A stretch of 64,000 bases of DNA from Bacteroidia bacterium (GCA_030427245.1 JAUHXA010000018.1:1-64000), one strand, 5' to 3'; shown: positions 17,977 to 27,201, numbered from the stretch's first letter. The notes: generated from the sequence alone by a model not told the origin. Made by a program: numbers and translations.

Positions 17977-19299
17977 ATGAAACAAAATTACTTACTGAAA
18001 GCCTATTTACTGCTACTCTTCAATTGTACTGCTTTTGCTCAAAATGTTGATCCGAACGTCCATACTGTTTCTATAGACATTTACTTCAATTATCAAATAG
18101 AAGGCGAGGTCAATCGCATTTTATCTACCTTTTTCCTCCCCAAAAATTTACCCAACAAACAGCGCATCATCAACATTGACTATTCACGTCCTCCCCACCA
18201 TATATTTGAAGAAGGGGACAATCAATACATCGAATTTATCTTCGATAAACCCAGAGAAAATTTTGTATTGAAGATGCACTTAGATATAGAATTGCATCGC
18301 TATGACCTCGCAAGAGCTACCTTCAATCAATTGGAGAGCAAATCACCTATGGCAGATAAATACCTACGAAATGAGCTTTTTTTGAGACGGAAAAACAAAC
18401 GCATAAAAGAAATTGCAGATACAATTTCGGGCGGGAGTCAATTGGAAATCGTTCAGAACATCTATGATTTTGTGGTCAATCACTTAGAATACAATGACGA
18501 CGTTCGAGAAAACTTGGGGTCTATCAAGGCCCTCAAAAAAGGCTATGGCGACTGTACGGAATACTCTGATTTGTTTGTTACTCTCTGTCGAGCCAAGGAA
18601 ATTCCTGCAAGAGTTGTGGCGGGCTGTGTGGCAGAGTTAAGCCTCAACGCCAATCACCATTGGTCGGAAGTCTTTTTGGAAGGAATGGGGTGGGTTCCTT
18701 TTGATCCTACTTTTGGTGACAGTCAAGCAGCAGCTTTCGAGGAGATGCCCAATAAATACGTTTATTATTCCAATAATCGTACAGACAAGGTTTTGTTTAG
18801 CGGAAATGGTCGTCACAAGTGGTGGACACCCAACCGATTAGCTGGACATGTGGAGGTAAGTTCTTTTTACGATGCCAAATATCCCTTGGAGGTCAAATTC
18901 CTTCAAGCAAGCCAACAATATCAACAACAGAATTACGATGAGGCAAAAGTGCTTATTGACGAGCTATTGGAATTCGACAAAAAGAACAGCCGTTATCACG
19001 CACTCAAAAGTTTGATTCTTGCTCAACAAGAGAATTTTTTAGAAGCCTGTAAAGAAGTTCAGTATGCTTTGGCGCTGGCTAAGAATGGTTTTTTGCGGCA
19101 AAATGCCTACTATGCCTTGTCCAATATTTGCGCTTTGAGAGGACAAAAAGACTTGACTCTTTCTTTCTTGAAGCAAGTGTTGAGTATGGGCTTTTTGGAT
19201 GCTTCGGAAGTAGAAATCAACAAAAATTTTGTCCTTTTGAGTCAAGACAAAGACTTTAAGCGTTTGTTGGAAAATTACAGCAAAGAGAGTAAAAACTAA
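17977..19299 (+). CDS. Transglutaminase-like protein with TPR-like tail
   Basis: The 440-residue protein has a short signal peptide (core AYLLLLFNCTAFAQ), a beta-rich N-terminal domain, and a transglutaminase-like core at about 140-250. The core contains the catalytic Cys in KKGYGDCTEYSDLF, the His in NHHWSEVF and the Asp in WVPFDPTFGD, so the triad is complete. The last 130 residues form helical pairs resembling tetratricopeptide repeats (YDEAKVLIDELLEFD). The protein is probably periplasmic, with protease or amidase-like activity. Its stop lies next to the breakpoint of a truncated RHS gene on the other strand. Confidence 0.88.
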   Translation: MKQNYLLKAYLLLLFNCTAFAQNVDPNVHTVSIDIYFNYQIEGEVNRILSTFFLPKNLPNKQRIINIDYSRPPHHIFEEGDNQYIEFIFDKPRENFVLKMHLDIELHRYDLARATFNQLESKSPMADKYLRNELFLRRKNKRIKEIADTISGGSQLEIVQNIYDFVVNHLEYNDDVRENLGSIKALKKGYGDCTEYSDLFVTLCRAKEIPARVVAGCVAELSLNANHHWSEVFLEGMGWVPFDPTFGDSQAAAFEEMPNKYVYYSNNRTDKVLFSGNGRHKWWTPNRLAGHVEVSSFYDAKYPLEVKFLQASQQYQQQNYDEAKVLIDELLEFDKKNSRYHALKSLILAQQENFLEACKEVQYALALAKNGFLRQNAYYALSNICALRGQKDLTLSFLKQVLSMGFLDASEVEINKNFVLLSQDKDFKRLLENYSKESKN

Positions 19300-19326
19300 G
19301 TGGAAAAGACTGAAGTACCTAGAGTC

Positions 19327-19770
19327 TTTTTGGAGTTTGTTGCCGAGGGTATCATAAGTGAGTTCTATTCGTCCTTCTCCTGTACTGATGATTTCGGGAT
19401 GCTCCAAATAGTTGTATTTGTTGATGCTCATTCCCTTGCCCCAGTCTCCTATTAGGCTACCATTTTGGTAGCTGTAGCTTGCCGAGTTGTTGCCGTTGGG
19501 TTTGGCTGTAAGCAATGTGTTATTGAACTGTAAAGGAGGCAAGTTCAACACATTTGATTCGGATTTCCAACCCACCCAAGGCACCACAGATTCGGGAAGC
19601 ACCCTTTGTTCCAAAGATTGCAAAACCTCTTTGGCTTCAATGCTTTCCAAAGCTTCTATTGAAGACATACTTATTTCTTCGGGCGTATTTGCCCACAATA
19701 ACTGCCCCCACAAGCATACAAAAAGGGCAATAAAGATTCTTCTACCAATAGGTATTAAATTAGGCTTCAT
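19327..19770 (-). pseudogene. RHS/YD-repeat gene relic
   Basis: The frame begins with a signal peptide (MKPNLIPIGRRIF then ALFVCLWGQLLWA). After about 60 unassigned residues it carries a late RHS-core segment: TLLTAKPNGNNSASYSYQNG, GDWGKGMSINKYNYLEHP and IELTYDTLGNKLQK. RHS proteins are usually well over a thousand residues; only about 148 remain. After GNKLQK the frame runs on to 19039 as antisense of the transglutaminase gene, so the 3' end has been deleted and joined to that gene's end. A leader directly followed by late core sequence also implies an internal deletion. Confidence 0.75.
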
Positions 19771-19854
19771 ACACCAAAATTTTTCTTTTATATTAGAAAC
19801 TCAATTTTCTATAAGTAGCTCGGAACCTGCTCCGAAAGACAGCTAATTTTTAGC

Positions 19855-21483
19855 TTACTCTATCATCAGTTTTCCATTTCCTAAGACAATAGCACCATCT
19901 CGCAATTCAAAGAAATACATCCCCGCTTCCAAAGTACCTCTATTCAACAAAACACCTTCACTTGTCTGTTGGTAGGATACAGACACCTTTTGTCCAATAG
20001 TAGTATATACATTCAAGGAAACCTGCTTACCTGTAGATTCAGGAAAAGCCAATAAGGTTTCTTTATCAAAGGGGTTGGGCATAACTTTGATTTCTGTCAG
20101 ATAGTCAGGCATCTCAATATCATTTATGACATCTGAAGCCCAAATTTCCATATTGTTCTCACTATTAGTTACCAACAAATGTAAGCGTTCTCCTATTCCA
20201 AGCAATCGCCTTATGCTATTTTGATTAAACCCAAGATCAGATAGAGCCCCATTTATTAATATTGTTCCTTCTGTTGTTCCATCAGATTGATATAAGCCTA
20301 TTCTCCCCTGCTCATAATCAGCAATGAAATACATTAGACCTCCTAAAGTAACCATGTGTCTTGGATTACTACTGTCAAATCCTTCTCTAATGTCAATGAT
20401 GCTTTGCGTTCCTTCTACTGTACCATCTGTGACCCATAGTTCCTTGCCTTCCCCCAAAATTTCAGAAAAATCTGGAGCATTATATCTATCCCCCACAGAT
20501 AAATAAACTTTATTCTTAAATACAGTTAAGTATTCAGGGTTATTTACAAGGAAGTCATCTTGGTATTTTCTAATTAGACTTGTTCCTATAATTGTGCCAT
20601 CTGTCACCCAAAGTTCTTCGCCCACAGAAAAATGATCGCTAAATAAAAGCATGTCTTTGTAAGGAGTAAACTTTGAAAAAGGGGAATAACTACTAACAGT
20701 AAATATATCCAAATTTATTTTTTCCTCTGTAGCAATATCCAATCGCCATAAGATCTCATCATTTGTCATAAAGTAGAGAAAATTATCAGTAGCTATAAAA
20801 TCCTCAGGCTCATCTTCAAAATCAGCTACCGTTTCAGAAATAATACCCCGCTCTGTTTTTTTACGTAGCCGAAAATCAGTAGCAGCAAAATACAATGTTT
20901 CTCCTATAACTACTCTATGCTTATTTGTCATTGGAGAAATTGAAGCATTACTGGGTTTTGTCAGTTCAATCACTTCTTCCAGCACTATATTACCTGTTCC
21001 TAATTCAATGCTGTACATATTCATCTGCTCATCGCTCTCCTCCGTAAATGTCCAAAAGTAAACCGCATCTTTAAAACCCACCATTGCCATCGGCATTGCG
21101 TTGGCACTTCCTTCTGCTAAATCGGTCAGACGATAAGTACCATCTATTGTTCCGTCACTACGCCATAGTTCTTTTCCATGTTCTTCGTCAAATCCACTAA
21201 AATAACATACTCCTTGATACACATCCAGTTGAGGATTTTGAGGTAATTTGTGTAAAAAAGCTGTGCCTTCTTCTGTTCCATCTGTTACCCAAAGGTCCAA
21301 CTGTACTGATCCTTGAAAGGGGCTAATTGTAAAAAAAAGCTTGTCTTCACTTGAATAAAGTGTCCTACTATAATTCAATTCATTCGCAGTAATCTCCTTC
21401 ACCAATACCATCTCCTGCCCAACCACCCAATCGGCAGCCAAAAGCCAAAAAACCAATAAAATAAATGTAAAAAATTTGTTCAT
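19855..21483 (-). CDS. ELWxxDGTxxGT-repeat protein with T9SS sorting domain
   Basis: The 542-residue protein has a signal peptide (core FFTFILLVFWLLAADWVVG) and at least five ELWxxDGTxxGT-type repeats (DLWVTDGTEEGT, ELWRSDGTIDGT, ELWVTDGTIIGT, ELWVTDGTVEGT, LYQSDGTTEGT), which probably form a beta-propeller. The C-terminus is a T9SS type A sorting domain starting at VMPNPFDKETLLAFP and ending NGKLMIE. It is therefore expected to be exported by T9SS and kept at or released from the cell surface. No enzyme motif is seen. It lies between the RHS relic and the lipoprotein stub. Confidence 0.85.
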   Translation of the reverse strand: MNKFFTFILLVFWLLAADWVVGQEMVLVKEITANELNYSRTLYSSEDKLFFTISPFQGSVQLDLWVTDGTEEGTAFLHKLPQNPQLDVYQGVCYFSGFDEEHGKELWRSDGTIDGTYRLTDLAEGSANAMPMAMVGFKDAVYFWTFTEESDEQMNMYSIELGTGNIVLEEVIELTKPSNASISPMTNKHRVVIGETLYFAATDFRLRKKTERGIISETVADFEDEPEDFIATDNFLYFMTNDEILWRLDIATEEKINLDIFTVSSYSPFSKFTPYKDMLLFSDHFSVGEELWVTDGTIIGTSLIRKYQDDFLVNNPEYLTVFKNKVYLSVGDRYNAPDFSEILGEGKELWVTDGTVEGTQSIIDIREGFDSSNPRHMVTLGGLMYFIADYEQGRIGLYQSDGTTEGTILINGALSDLGFNQNSIRRLLGIGERLHLLVTNSENNMEIWASDVINDIEMPDYLTEIKVMPNPFDKETLLAFPESTGKQVSLNVYTTIGQKVSVSYQQTSEGVLLNRGTLEAGMYFFELRDGAIVLGNGKLMIE

Positions 21484-21649
21484 GTCGTGCTAATTTTAAT
21501 TTTTAAAAAAATATTCACAAATAATAGAGATTTTAAATTTCGGCATCTTTTCAAATTTCCACAATCGTTTACAATCTATAATTCAACTAATTAAAATGAT
21601 ATGATACATGACTTATACTAATTATTAATTATCAATTGTTAATTATTAA

Positions 21650-21742
21650 TTAAAATTCCGCATTTGGGTTCTCCTCGTCTTTGCTACAAGAGGTAGCGAA
21701 TAGTAAACTACTGAGGATTAAAAGGGTGATTGTTTTGTTCAT
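21650..21742 (-). pseudogene. 30-codon lipoprotein start (stub of a lost gene, or small lipoprotein)
   Basis: The frame encodes a typical lipoprotein leader (MNKTITLLILSSLLFATSCS), then KDEENPNAEF and a stop. The lipobox FATSC is followed at once by acidic residues, as in Bacteroidota surface lipoproteins. Only 11 residues follow the cysteine, so it is either a very small lipoprotein or the 5' remnant of a deleted gene. The second is favoured by the surrounding gene debris. The rest of the 21484-21810 gap shows nothing else. Confidence 0.5.
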
Positions 21743-21810
21743 TTTTTTAGGTTGTTTTTTTATTTTTGTTTTAGTATCTCTTTTTCTCAAAAATATATAA
21801 AATAACTTGA

Positions 21811-22383
21811 ATGGAAAATTCTAATAATTTTAAACAAATCAGAGCAATTTTTGATGATTCCTCAATTATTGTGTATCAAGCTTACAATAGAAAGATTGCT
21901 ATGTCTGCTCTGAAATATCAAACTTTTAAATCTCCTCCATATAAAATGAATAGAATGACTTGGATAAAACCATCTTTTCTTTGGATGATGTATCGTAGTG
22001 GGTGGGCAACAAAGCCAAATCAAGAGTATATTCTTGCAATAAAAATCACAAGAGAAGGATTCGAATGGGCATTAAATAATAGCTGCCTATCCCATTTTGA
22101 TTCCAACATTCATGAATCACATGAGCAATGGAAAAATAAATTAAAGAACTCTCCTGTCCGAATCCAATGGGATCCTGAACGTGATATATATATGAATAAA
22201 TTAAATTATCGTTCTATACAAATAGGACTATCAGATATTGCCGTAACAAAATATGTTAATGAGTGGATTCTATCAATAGAAGATATTACTCCAATTTGTA
22301 AAAAAATTCAATTACTAATTTCTGAAAATATTGACGAAGCAATCAAGCAACTCCCTAAAGAAACAATCTTTGCTTTAATTTGA
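21811..22383 (+). CDS. DUF4291 domain-containing protein
   Basis: The 190-residue protein matches DUF4291 over its whole length: an N-terminal IRAIFDDSSIIVYQAYN, then RMTWIKPSFLWMMYRSGWA, then a C-terminal RSIQIGL segment. The family occurs in bacteria and fungi and its biochemical role is not known. No signal peptide is present, so it should be cytoplasmic. It runs convergent to the immunity candidate and overlaps its 3' end by 9 bp. Its position inside a toxin island may be fortuitous. Confidence 0.85.
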   Translation: MENSNNFKQIRAIFDDSSIIVYQAYNRKIAMSALKYQTFKSPPYKMNRMTWIKPSFLWMMYRSGWATKPNQEYILAIKITREGFEWALNNSCLSHFDSNIHESHEQWKNKLKNSPVRIQWDPERDIYMNKLNYRSIQIGLSDIAVTKYVNEWILSIEDITPICKKIQLLISENIDEAIKQLPKETIFALI

Positions 22384-22812
22384 TTCTTCTGATTCTTTCC
22401 AATATCTATTTTCCTCTGGAATTAGTTTTGTTAATTCAAATTTTCTTGTCTTCCATGTTGAATGCAATGATAATTCTAAATCCCATTCTCCAAAAAAAGT
22501 TGAAAATACTTTATTAGTAAAGTCTGCATAAACGAATGGTTTGATTAAGATTTCATCAAACAACTGTTCTTCTTTAACTTGCCAATAGGCATTTTTTAAA
22601 TCTTCTTCACATACTTTAAACTCTTGAATAACTTCAAGAAAAAGCTCACACTGCTCCTCAATTGATAACTGCCAAGGAATATCATACTGACTCCAACTCT
22701 TCATTATCCAGTAATCTGCTGGCAATATGTACCATTCAGTAATATTGTCAGTAACTACAAACGAAATTAAATGATAACCGTATTTGAAATTTTTTAATAT
22801 ATTTTTTTTCAT
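22375..22812 (-). CDS. Candidate immunity protein for the adjacent toxin-like domain
   Basis: The 145-residue acidic cytoplasmic protein (NILKNFKYGYHLISFVV, then WSQYDIPWQLSIEEQCELFL) has no signal peptide. ATG 22812 lies one base after the stop of the upstream toxin-like reading frame (22814-22816), a spacing typical of translationally coupled toxin-immunity pairs. I do not recognise its family. The immunity role is inferred from position, size and charge. The frame is open to a GTG at 22833, but that would overlap the toxin's end. Confidence 0.55.
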   Translation of the reverse strand: MKKNILKNFKYGYHLISFVVTDNITEWYILPADYWIMKSWSQYDIPWQLSIEEQCELFLEVIQEFKVCEEDLKNAYWQVKEEQLFDEILIKPFVYADFTNKVFSTFFGEWDLELSLHSTWKTRKFELTKLIPEENRYWKESEESN

Positions 22813-22813
22813 A

Positions 22814-23716
22814 TCATGGTAAAATTTCGCCACTACCTTGAATTAAGTTTTCCATTAATTCCGTTTTCCAAAACTCATTCCAATTATGGAAAGTAAAAGC
22901 GTGACCATTATCGGTAACATTAACATCTACTATATAAGGAGCATTCCCATCTTGATAAAAGGCATTTTTTGGTGCACTCCACTGAGGTATTGCATGCTCT
23001 TTCACCAAATCATCGAACCACTTTGGGACATCAAATTTATAGATTTCAGCCCCTTCTCCATTCTTATTTTTATAATAATTTGCATGTTCAAGATTATCTG
23101 TACTAAAATTAAACCAAGTAGCACTGCTAAAGGATACGTTTCCATTAGAATCAATCTGCACTATATACGCTGAAAAATTATCTTCTCCTCCTTGAACTCG
23201 GTAATAAGGTACAACATCATCTGGTGAGCCTTGTAGTTTTTGTCTTCTGTAAGTCGTAATCCTTCGTAAATAATTTACATAAGTAGTAGGCTGTCCTTGA
23301 GGTAAAGTGGGTATTCCATCATCTATCCATTTCCAAGCATCAAAAATAACTTCTTCAGCTTCAAATGAAGCCTTTAAAGCTGAATTGTTCGAGATTTCAG
23401 CAGCAGCTTTACTAATCTGATTTGCAGGATATTCTAAAGTAGTCCAATTATCAATTTTTGAGAGCCACCAAGCATCTGTTTTTAATGCAGTTGCATCTGC
23501 ATTATCAAGAACATCCCAAGCCTCCGCCAATTCAGGCTTCTTAAAAATCGCCTCTGCAAAGTCATCTCCTCCATCAATTAAATCTTTATAAAAACGAGCT
23601 TGTTTTTCCTTTTTGGGCGTAAAGGCATCAAATATATTAAATAGTTCTTCATTTTCTTTGATACTCTGTCTATATTTTAGAGCCAGTGTAGGATTGGAAT
23701 CAAAAGCTTTTAAAAG
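22814..23716 (-). pseudogene. 5'-truncated polymorphic-toxin C-terminus
   Basis: The frame enters from the left end of the insertion sequence at 23716 and reads without stop for about 300 codons. It passes FKNTTLLKAFDSNPTLALKY and KLQGSPDDVVPYYRVQGG to a C-terminal domain with ISFSS-like VSFSSATWFNFS, DNLEHANYYKNK and FDVPKWFDDLVKEHAIPQ. The upstream helical part (NPTLALKYRQSIKENEELF) is typical of the pre-toxin region in secreted toxins. A TTG at 23530 could start translation, but the homologous-looking sequence continues upstream, so I regard the gene as cut by the insertion event. The domain class and activity are not known to me. Confidence 0.6.
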
Positions 23717-24454
23717 GGTAGTGTTCTTAAATGTTCCTAATAAATATCAAAATAGATTGTCCTCACTGCTCCAGTCCAAAAGTCGTAAAAAACGGCAAAA
23801 AACCTACAGGAAAACAGAATTTTCTGTGCAAGGACTGTCGAAAGCAGTTTCAATGTGAGTACACAAATCAAGACTCAAATCCCACCATTCACAAGTATGT
23901 AAAAGATAGCTTGCTACATGGTGGGGGTATTCGAGATAATGCTGCTGTATTTAATATAAGTCGTCAGACTGTATTAAATATCATTGAAAGGGAAGGTAAA
24001 GATGTGCCTATCAAGCCTTTAAAAGAGCATTACTCAAAAGTCCAAATAGATGAAATGTACTCATTTGTTGGAAGTAAAAACAAGAAAGTTTGGATTTTCT
24101 ATGTGTATGCACCTGAAACCAAAGAGATTCTCGCTTATACAATGGGAAAACGTACAGCCAAACAAGTAAGTTATTTACTGCTGAAAATAAAGTCTTTAGA
24201 CATCAAAATTGATGCTTATCAAACAGACGCTTTTGAAGGTTTCAAGAGCATTTTCAGACGACACACTCATTTGATTGGAAAGGAATACACAAAGCATATT
24301 GAAGGTCGTAATAACTGCGTCCGAGCACGTTTAGCACGATTCCAAAGAAGGACAACCAAATTTTCAAAGAAACTTATTTATCAATGGTGGCTTTTCAACA
24401 TGTTAGTGCAGTGGCTCAATGACCAAGCTGCATCATACATTTAGGAACACTACC
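23717..24454 (+). mobile_element. IS1-family insertion sequence
   Basis: The element is 738 bp with imperfect terminal inverted repeats: left GGTAGTGTTCTTAAATGT at 23717-23734, right end reading inward GGTAGTGTTCCTAAATGT. It encodes a single-frame IS1-type transposase. The flanks (TTTAAAAG on the left, GAAACTAC on the right) show no 8-9 bp target duplication, so the sides were not contiguous before insertion or have been rearranged since. Confidence 0.85.
23731..24444 (+). CDS. IS1-family transposase
   Basis: The 237-residue protein has the N-terminal zinc ribbon (CPHCSSPKVVKNG, then FLCKDCRKQF), a helix-turn-helix (GGGIRDNAAVFNISRQTVLN) and an IS1-type DDE catalytic region (VQIDEMYSFVGSK, later YQTDAFEGF, then HIEGRNNCVRARLARFQRR). 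The start codon lies inside the left inverted repeat and the stop overlaps the right one. It reads in one frame, without the frameshift used by classical IS1. It looks intact and may be active. Confidence 0.9.
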   Translation: MFLINIKIDCPHCSSPKVVKNGKKPTGKQNFLCKDCRKQFQCEYTNQDSNPTIHKYVKDSLLHGGGIRDNAAVFNISRQTVLNIIEREGKDVPIKPLKEHYSKVQIDEMYSFVGSKNKKVWIFYVYAPETKEILAYTMGKRTAKQVSYLLLKIKSLDIKIDAYQTDAFEGFKSIFRRHTHLIGKEYTKHIEGRNNCVRARLARFQRRTTKFSKKLIYQWWLFNMLVQWLNDQAASYI

Positions 24455-24535
24455 GAAACTACTAATGCTATCATAACATTATTCGATAAATTATATGAAT
24501 TTCATAGAAAAAAGATAGACTTCTTTGAAAAATAG
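24455..24535 (+). pseudogene. Orphan 3' end of a lost gene
   Basis: Directly after the right end of the insertion sequence an open plus-strand frame reads ETTNAIITLFDKLYEFHRK and KIDFFEK, then TAG. Its composition is that of a normal protein C-terminus. Its orientation is opposite to the truncated toxin gene on the other side, so the two are not halves of one gene. It is too short to assign. Confidence 0.5.
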
Positions 24536-24813
24536 TGTTCAAATCCCATTAACATCAAAACGCAATAATAGTATAAAAATTATTAATAAAACTTTATTTC
24601 ATACATATAAAACTGATTATTGAAATCATACAATTTAGTTAAATAAAAATAGAGTTCAAAAAACCAACATAGTCCCATTACCGCTCAAACGCACCGCATA
24701 TTTAACACACATAAAAACACCTTTAATTCAACATCAAAAATATTATTTAAAAACTTATTTTATTATTTTTAAATGAATTTTAAACACTTGAATTAAACTA
24801 AATATAAAACAAA

Positions 24814-24846
24814 AAACACCTGTTAATAAATAATTAACAGGTGTTT
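24814..24846 (-). terminator. Terminator of the tRNA-His gene
   Basis: A perfect 14-bp stem (24814-24827 with 24833-24846, 5-nt loop) is followed on the minus strand by six T residues. It lies about 55 bp after the tRNA. The rest of 24536-24813 is AT-rich with no visible gene. Confidence 0.85.
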
Positions 24847-24901
24847 AGTAAAAGATTTTCGACTAAATTAAATACTTTTACATATAAAGAAGTCGCCTTT
24901 A

Positions 24902-24977
<76 letters not shown>

Positions 24978-25197
24978 ATTTTGAAGCAAAAAAGCAACCT
25001 TGTTTAGCTTGTGCTTTTAAGCAGCGCAAATTTACACCTTTTAAACTATTTTCAAAGCACAAAAGTTCCTTTCTCCTAAAAAAAATGTAAGATTATAGAT
25101 TTTTTTGAAGATATTGTGGTCAATACACAAATAATCTTTATTTTACAAAAGCCATCCCATTTACAAAATTCCAATTTCACAAGTTTCGACTCAAGAG

Positions 25198-27183
25198 ATG
25201 AAAACTCCCTCACGGAGGCAAACCATTGTGGCTGTGTTTATTGCAACAATACTTTGTCTATTTCCTTTATTACCCATTCCCTTACTGCAGGCGCATACAT
25301 TACACTTATTACTGTGCCTACCACTCATTGTATGGGGTTTTTACTATCTGACTGCTACTTGGTATGTAGATGTCAATCGTAAAACTTTGCACAATACTAT
25401 TTTGTGGTTCATTTCTTTCCTTTCTTTGTTGGGATTGAGTTTGGCTCACTATATATGGGAAGGGCAAAATACGTCAGGTTCGCATTATTTTTGGCAAGCA
25501 TTGGCGGTTTCTATTAGTTGTGCAATGGTGAGTTTGCATCTATTGGAGATGTTGAGAAAACGTGCGTTGGAACATGAAACACATTTAAGCTATCTGCAAC
25601 AACAGGTTTCTCCTTTGCCCATCATTGAAAATTCCACTATTGAAGTAAGCGAACTTTCCAACGAACAGGAATCTATTGAAGCAGAGGAAGCTTTCAGTGA
25701 ACAGGAAAGCATTAAAGTAAACGAACTTTCCAACGAGCAAGAAGGCATTGAAATAAAAGAAATTACCCAAGCTACGGTTTATGCGGGTGAATTGATTCCG
25801 ATAGATGGCAGAGTCGTATCGGGCGAAGGGTTGGTGAACGAGTCTGCACTAACAGGGAACAACATGCTGCAAGACAAACAAAAAGGCATGAGGGTATGGG
25901 CAGGCAGCGAGTTGGAATTAGGACAACTGTACATTGAATCTGTGCCTCACACAAATCCATTTCCCAGTTTTTTGGCGCAGTCATTAGAAGAACTTCGAAA
26001 ACTCAAAAGAAATCTCCCCACAGAACATTTGTTGATGCGCTACTTCAATAATGTTCTGATTGTATCTACCTTGCTTTGGGCTAGCATAATGGCTTACGGA
26101 CGGTATCAGACCCTTTCGGCGATAGAACCTCTTTTGACCAGTTTTCAAATATGGACCGAAGTTCTTACCCTATTTGCCACGATATTGTTAGTCGCTTGCC
26201 CAATTGCACTAGGTCTTGCAATACCTTTGACCTATCGGCGGGTGTTGGATGTACTTTTCAAAAAAGGGATTCGCCTCAAAAACAGTTGGATTGTTAAGAA
26301 AACAGCTTCCTTAAAATCCATGATTTTCAGCAAAACAGGCGTGCTGACCACAGGTTTATTTCACATCCACAATTTTCACTCCACTCTTCCCTCCAACGAC
26401 TTCAAAGCCATCTTATTGGCATTGGAACAACACAGTGAACATCCTTATGCCAAAGCAGTTTTGGCTCACTTTGAAGGGGATGTATTTCCTTTAGAATTGA
26501 GCGAAATTCGTTCCATCAATGGCTTGGGGATTATGGGAAAGGATGCTGCGGGAAACACCTATATGGCTGGGGCGTACAACATTGCAGCCGAATTCACAAA
26601 AGAAGACCATCACAGCATTTATATGCTGGTAAACAATCGCTTAGTAGGTTGGCTGGACTTGAAAGACCGACTCCGAGAAGAAGCCGAACCTTGTGTAACA
26701 GATTTGTTGGAAAAAGAATTGAAGGTGACGCTCCTGAGTGGTGATAGGGCGATTCCGACACAGTATGTAGCCCGAAAAACAGGCATCAAGGACTATCATT
26801 TCCAACAACTTCCCAATCAGAAAAAAGCCATCATAGAGCAGCTACAAGCCGAAGGGTATTCTGCAATGATTGTAGAACACAGCGAAGCTGATGATTTGCT
26901 TTCAAGCGCATCGGTTGGTATAGAATTAGAAAGCATGCCCAATTTTAATGATTCTGCTGTTATTGCAGATGTCAGCATTTTTCATCATCGCCTATTGCTC
27001 ATTAACGAGCTCATCGCTTTATGCAGAGCCTTGGTAGATAGGATTCGATGGATAATCATTTTAGCAATTATTTATAATATTTTTGCCATCATTTTAGCAA
27101 GTTTTGGTTATTTTTCTCTTATATTAGCGGCAATTAGCAGTCTTATCGTTTGGAGTATCACTTTTTTACTCCTAAAAATTTAA
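25198..27183 (+). CDS. Catalytically degenerate P1B-type ATPase-like membrane protein
   Basis: The 661-residue protein has the layout of a heavy-metal P-type ATPase: N-terminal helices, an actuator domain (IPIDGRVVSGEGLVNESAL), the paired core helices, P- and N-domains, and two C-terminal helices. The defining residues are replaced. Phosphorylation motif DKTGT reads SKTGV (Ser378), actuator TGES reads TGNN (219-222), membrane CPC reads CPI (334-336), and GDGxND reads EHSEAD (560-565). The N-domain HP pair (415-416) and a LLSGDR motif remain. It cannot form the aspartyl-phosphate, so it should not pump ions by the normal cycle. The frame is long and intact, so it is probably kept for another role, such as sensing or scaffolding (inference). 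A membrane protein gene follows 18 bp later. Confidence 0.85.
   Translation: MKTPSRRQTIVAVFIATILCLFPLLPIPLLQAHTLHLLLCLPLIVWGFYYLTATWYVDVNRKTLHNTILWFISFLSLLGLSLAHYIWEGQNTSGSHYFWQALAVSISCAMVSLHLLEMLRKRALEHETHLSYLQQQVSPLPIIENSTIEVSELSNEQESIEAEEAFSEQESIKVNELSNEQEGIEIKEITQATVYAGELIPIDGRVVSGEGLVNESALTGNNMLQDKQKGMRVWAGSELELGQLYIESVPHTNPFPSFLAQSLEELRKLKRNLPTEHLLMRYFNNVLIVSTLLWASIMAYGRYQTLSAIEPLLTSFQIWTEVLTLFATILLVACPIALGLAIPLTYRRVLDVLFKKGIRLKNSWIVKKTASLKSMIFSKTGVLTTGLFHIHNFHSTLPSNDFKAILLALEQHSEHPYAKAVLAHFEGDVFPLELSEIRSINGLGIMGKDAAGNTYMAGAYNIAAEFTKEDHHSIYMLVNNRLVGWLDLKDRLREEAEPCVTDLLEKELKVTLLSGDRAIPTQYVARKTGIKDYHFQQLPNQKKAIIEQLQAEGYSAMIVEHSEADDLLSSASVGIELESMPNFNDSAVIADVSIFHHRLLLINELIALCRALVDRIRWIIILAIIYNIFAIILASFGYFSLILAAISSLIVWSITFLLLKI
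25636..25764 (+). repeat. 36-bp in-frame repeats in the ATPase-like gene
   Basis: Three and a half units of 12 residues (TIEVSELSNEQE, SIEAEEAFSEQE, SIKVNELSNEQE, GIEIKEI) form an acidic linker between the N-terminal helices and the actuator domain, from about residue 147. I do not know such a linker in ordinary P1B ATPases. Confidence 0.85.
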
Positions 27184-27201
27184 TTCAAAAAACCCAGTAA
27201 T

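Noticed and set aside
19039..19299. Minus-strand coding sequence continuing from the RHS relic
   Set aside because: This part is antisense to the conserved transglutaminase C-terminus and shows no RHS-like sequence, so it is readthrough.
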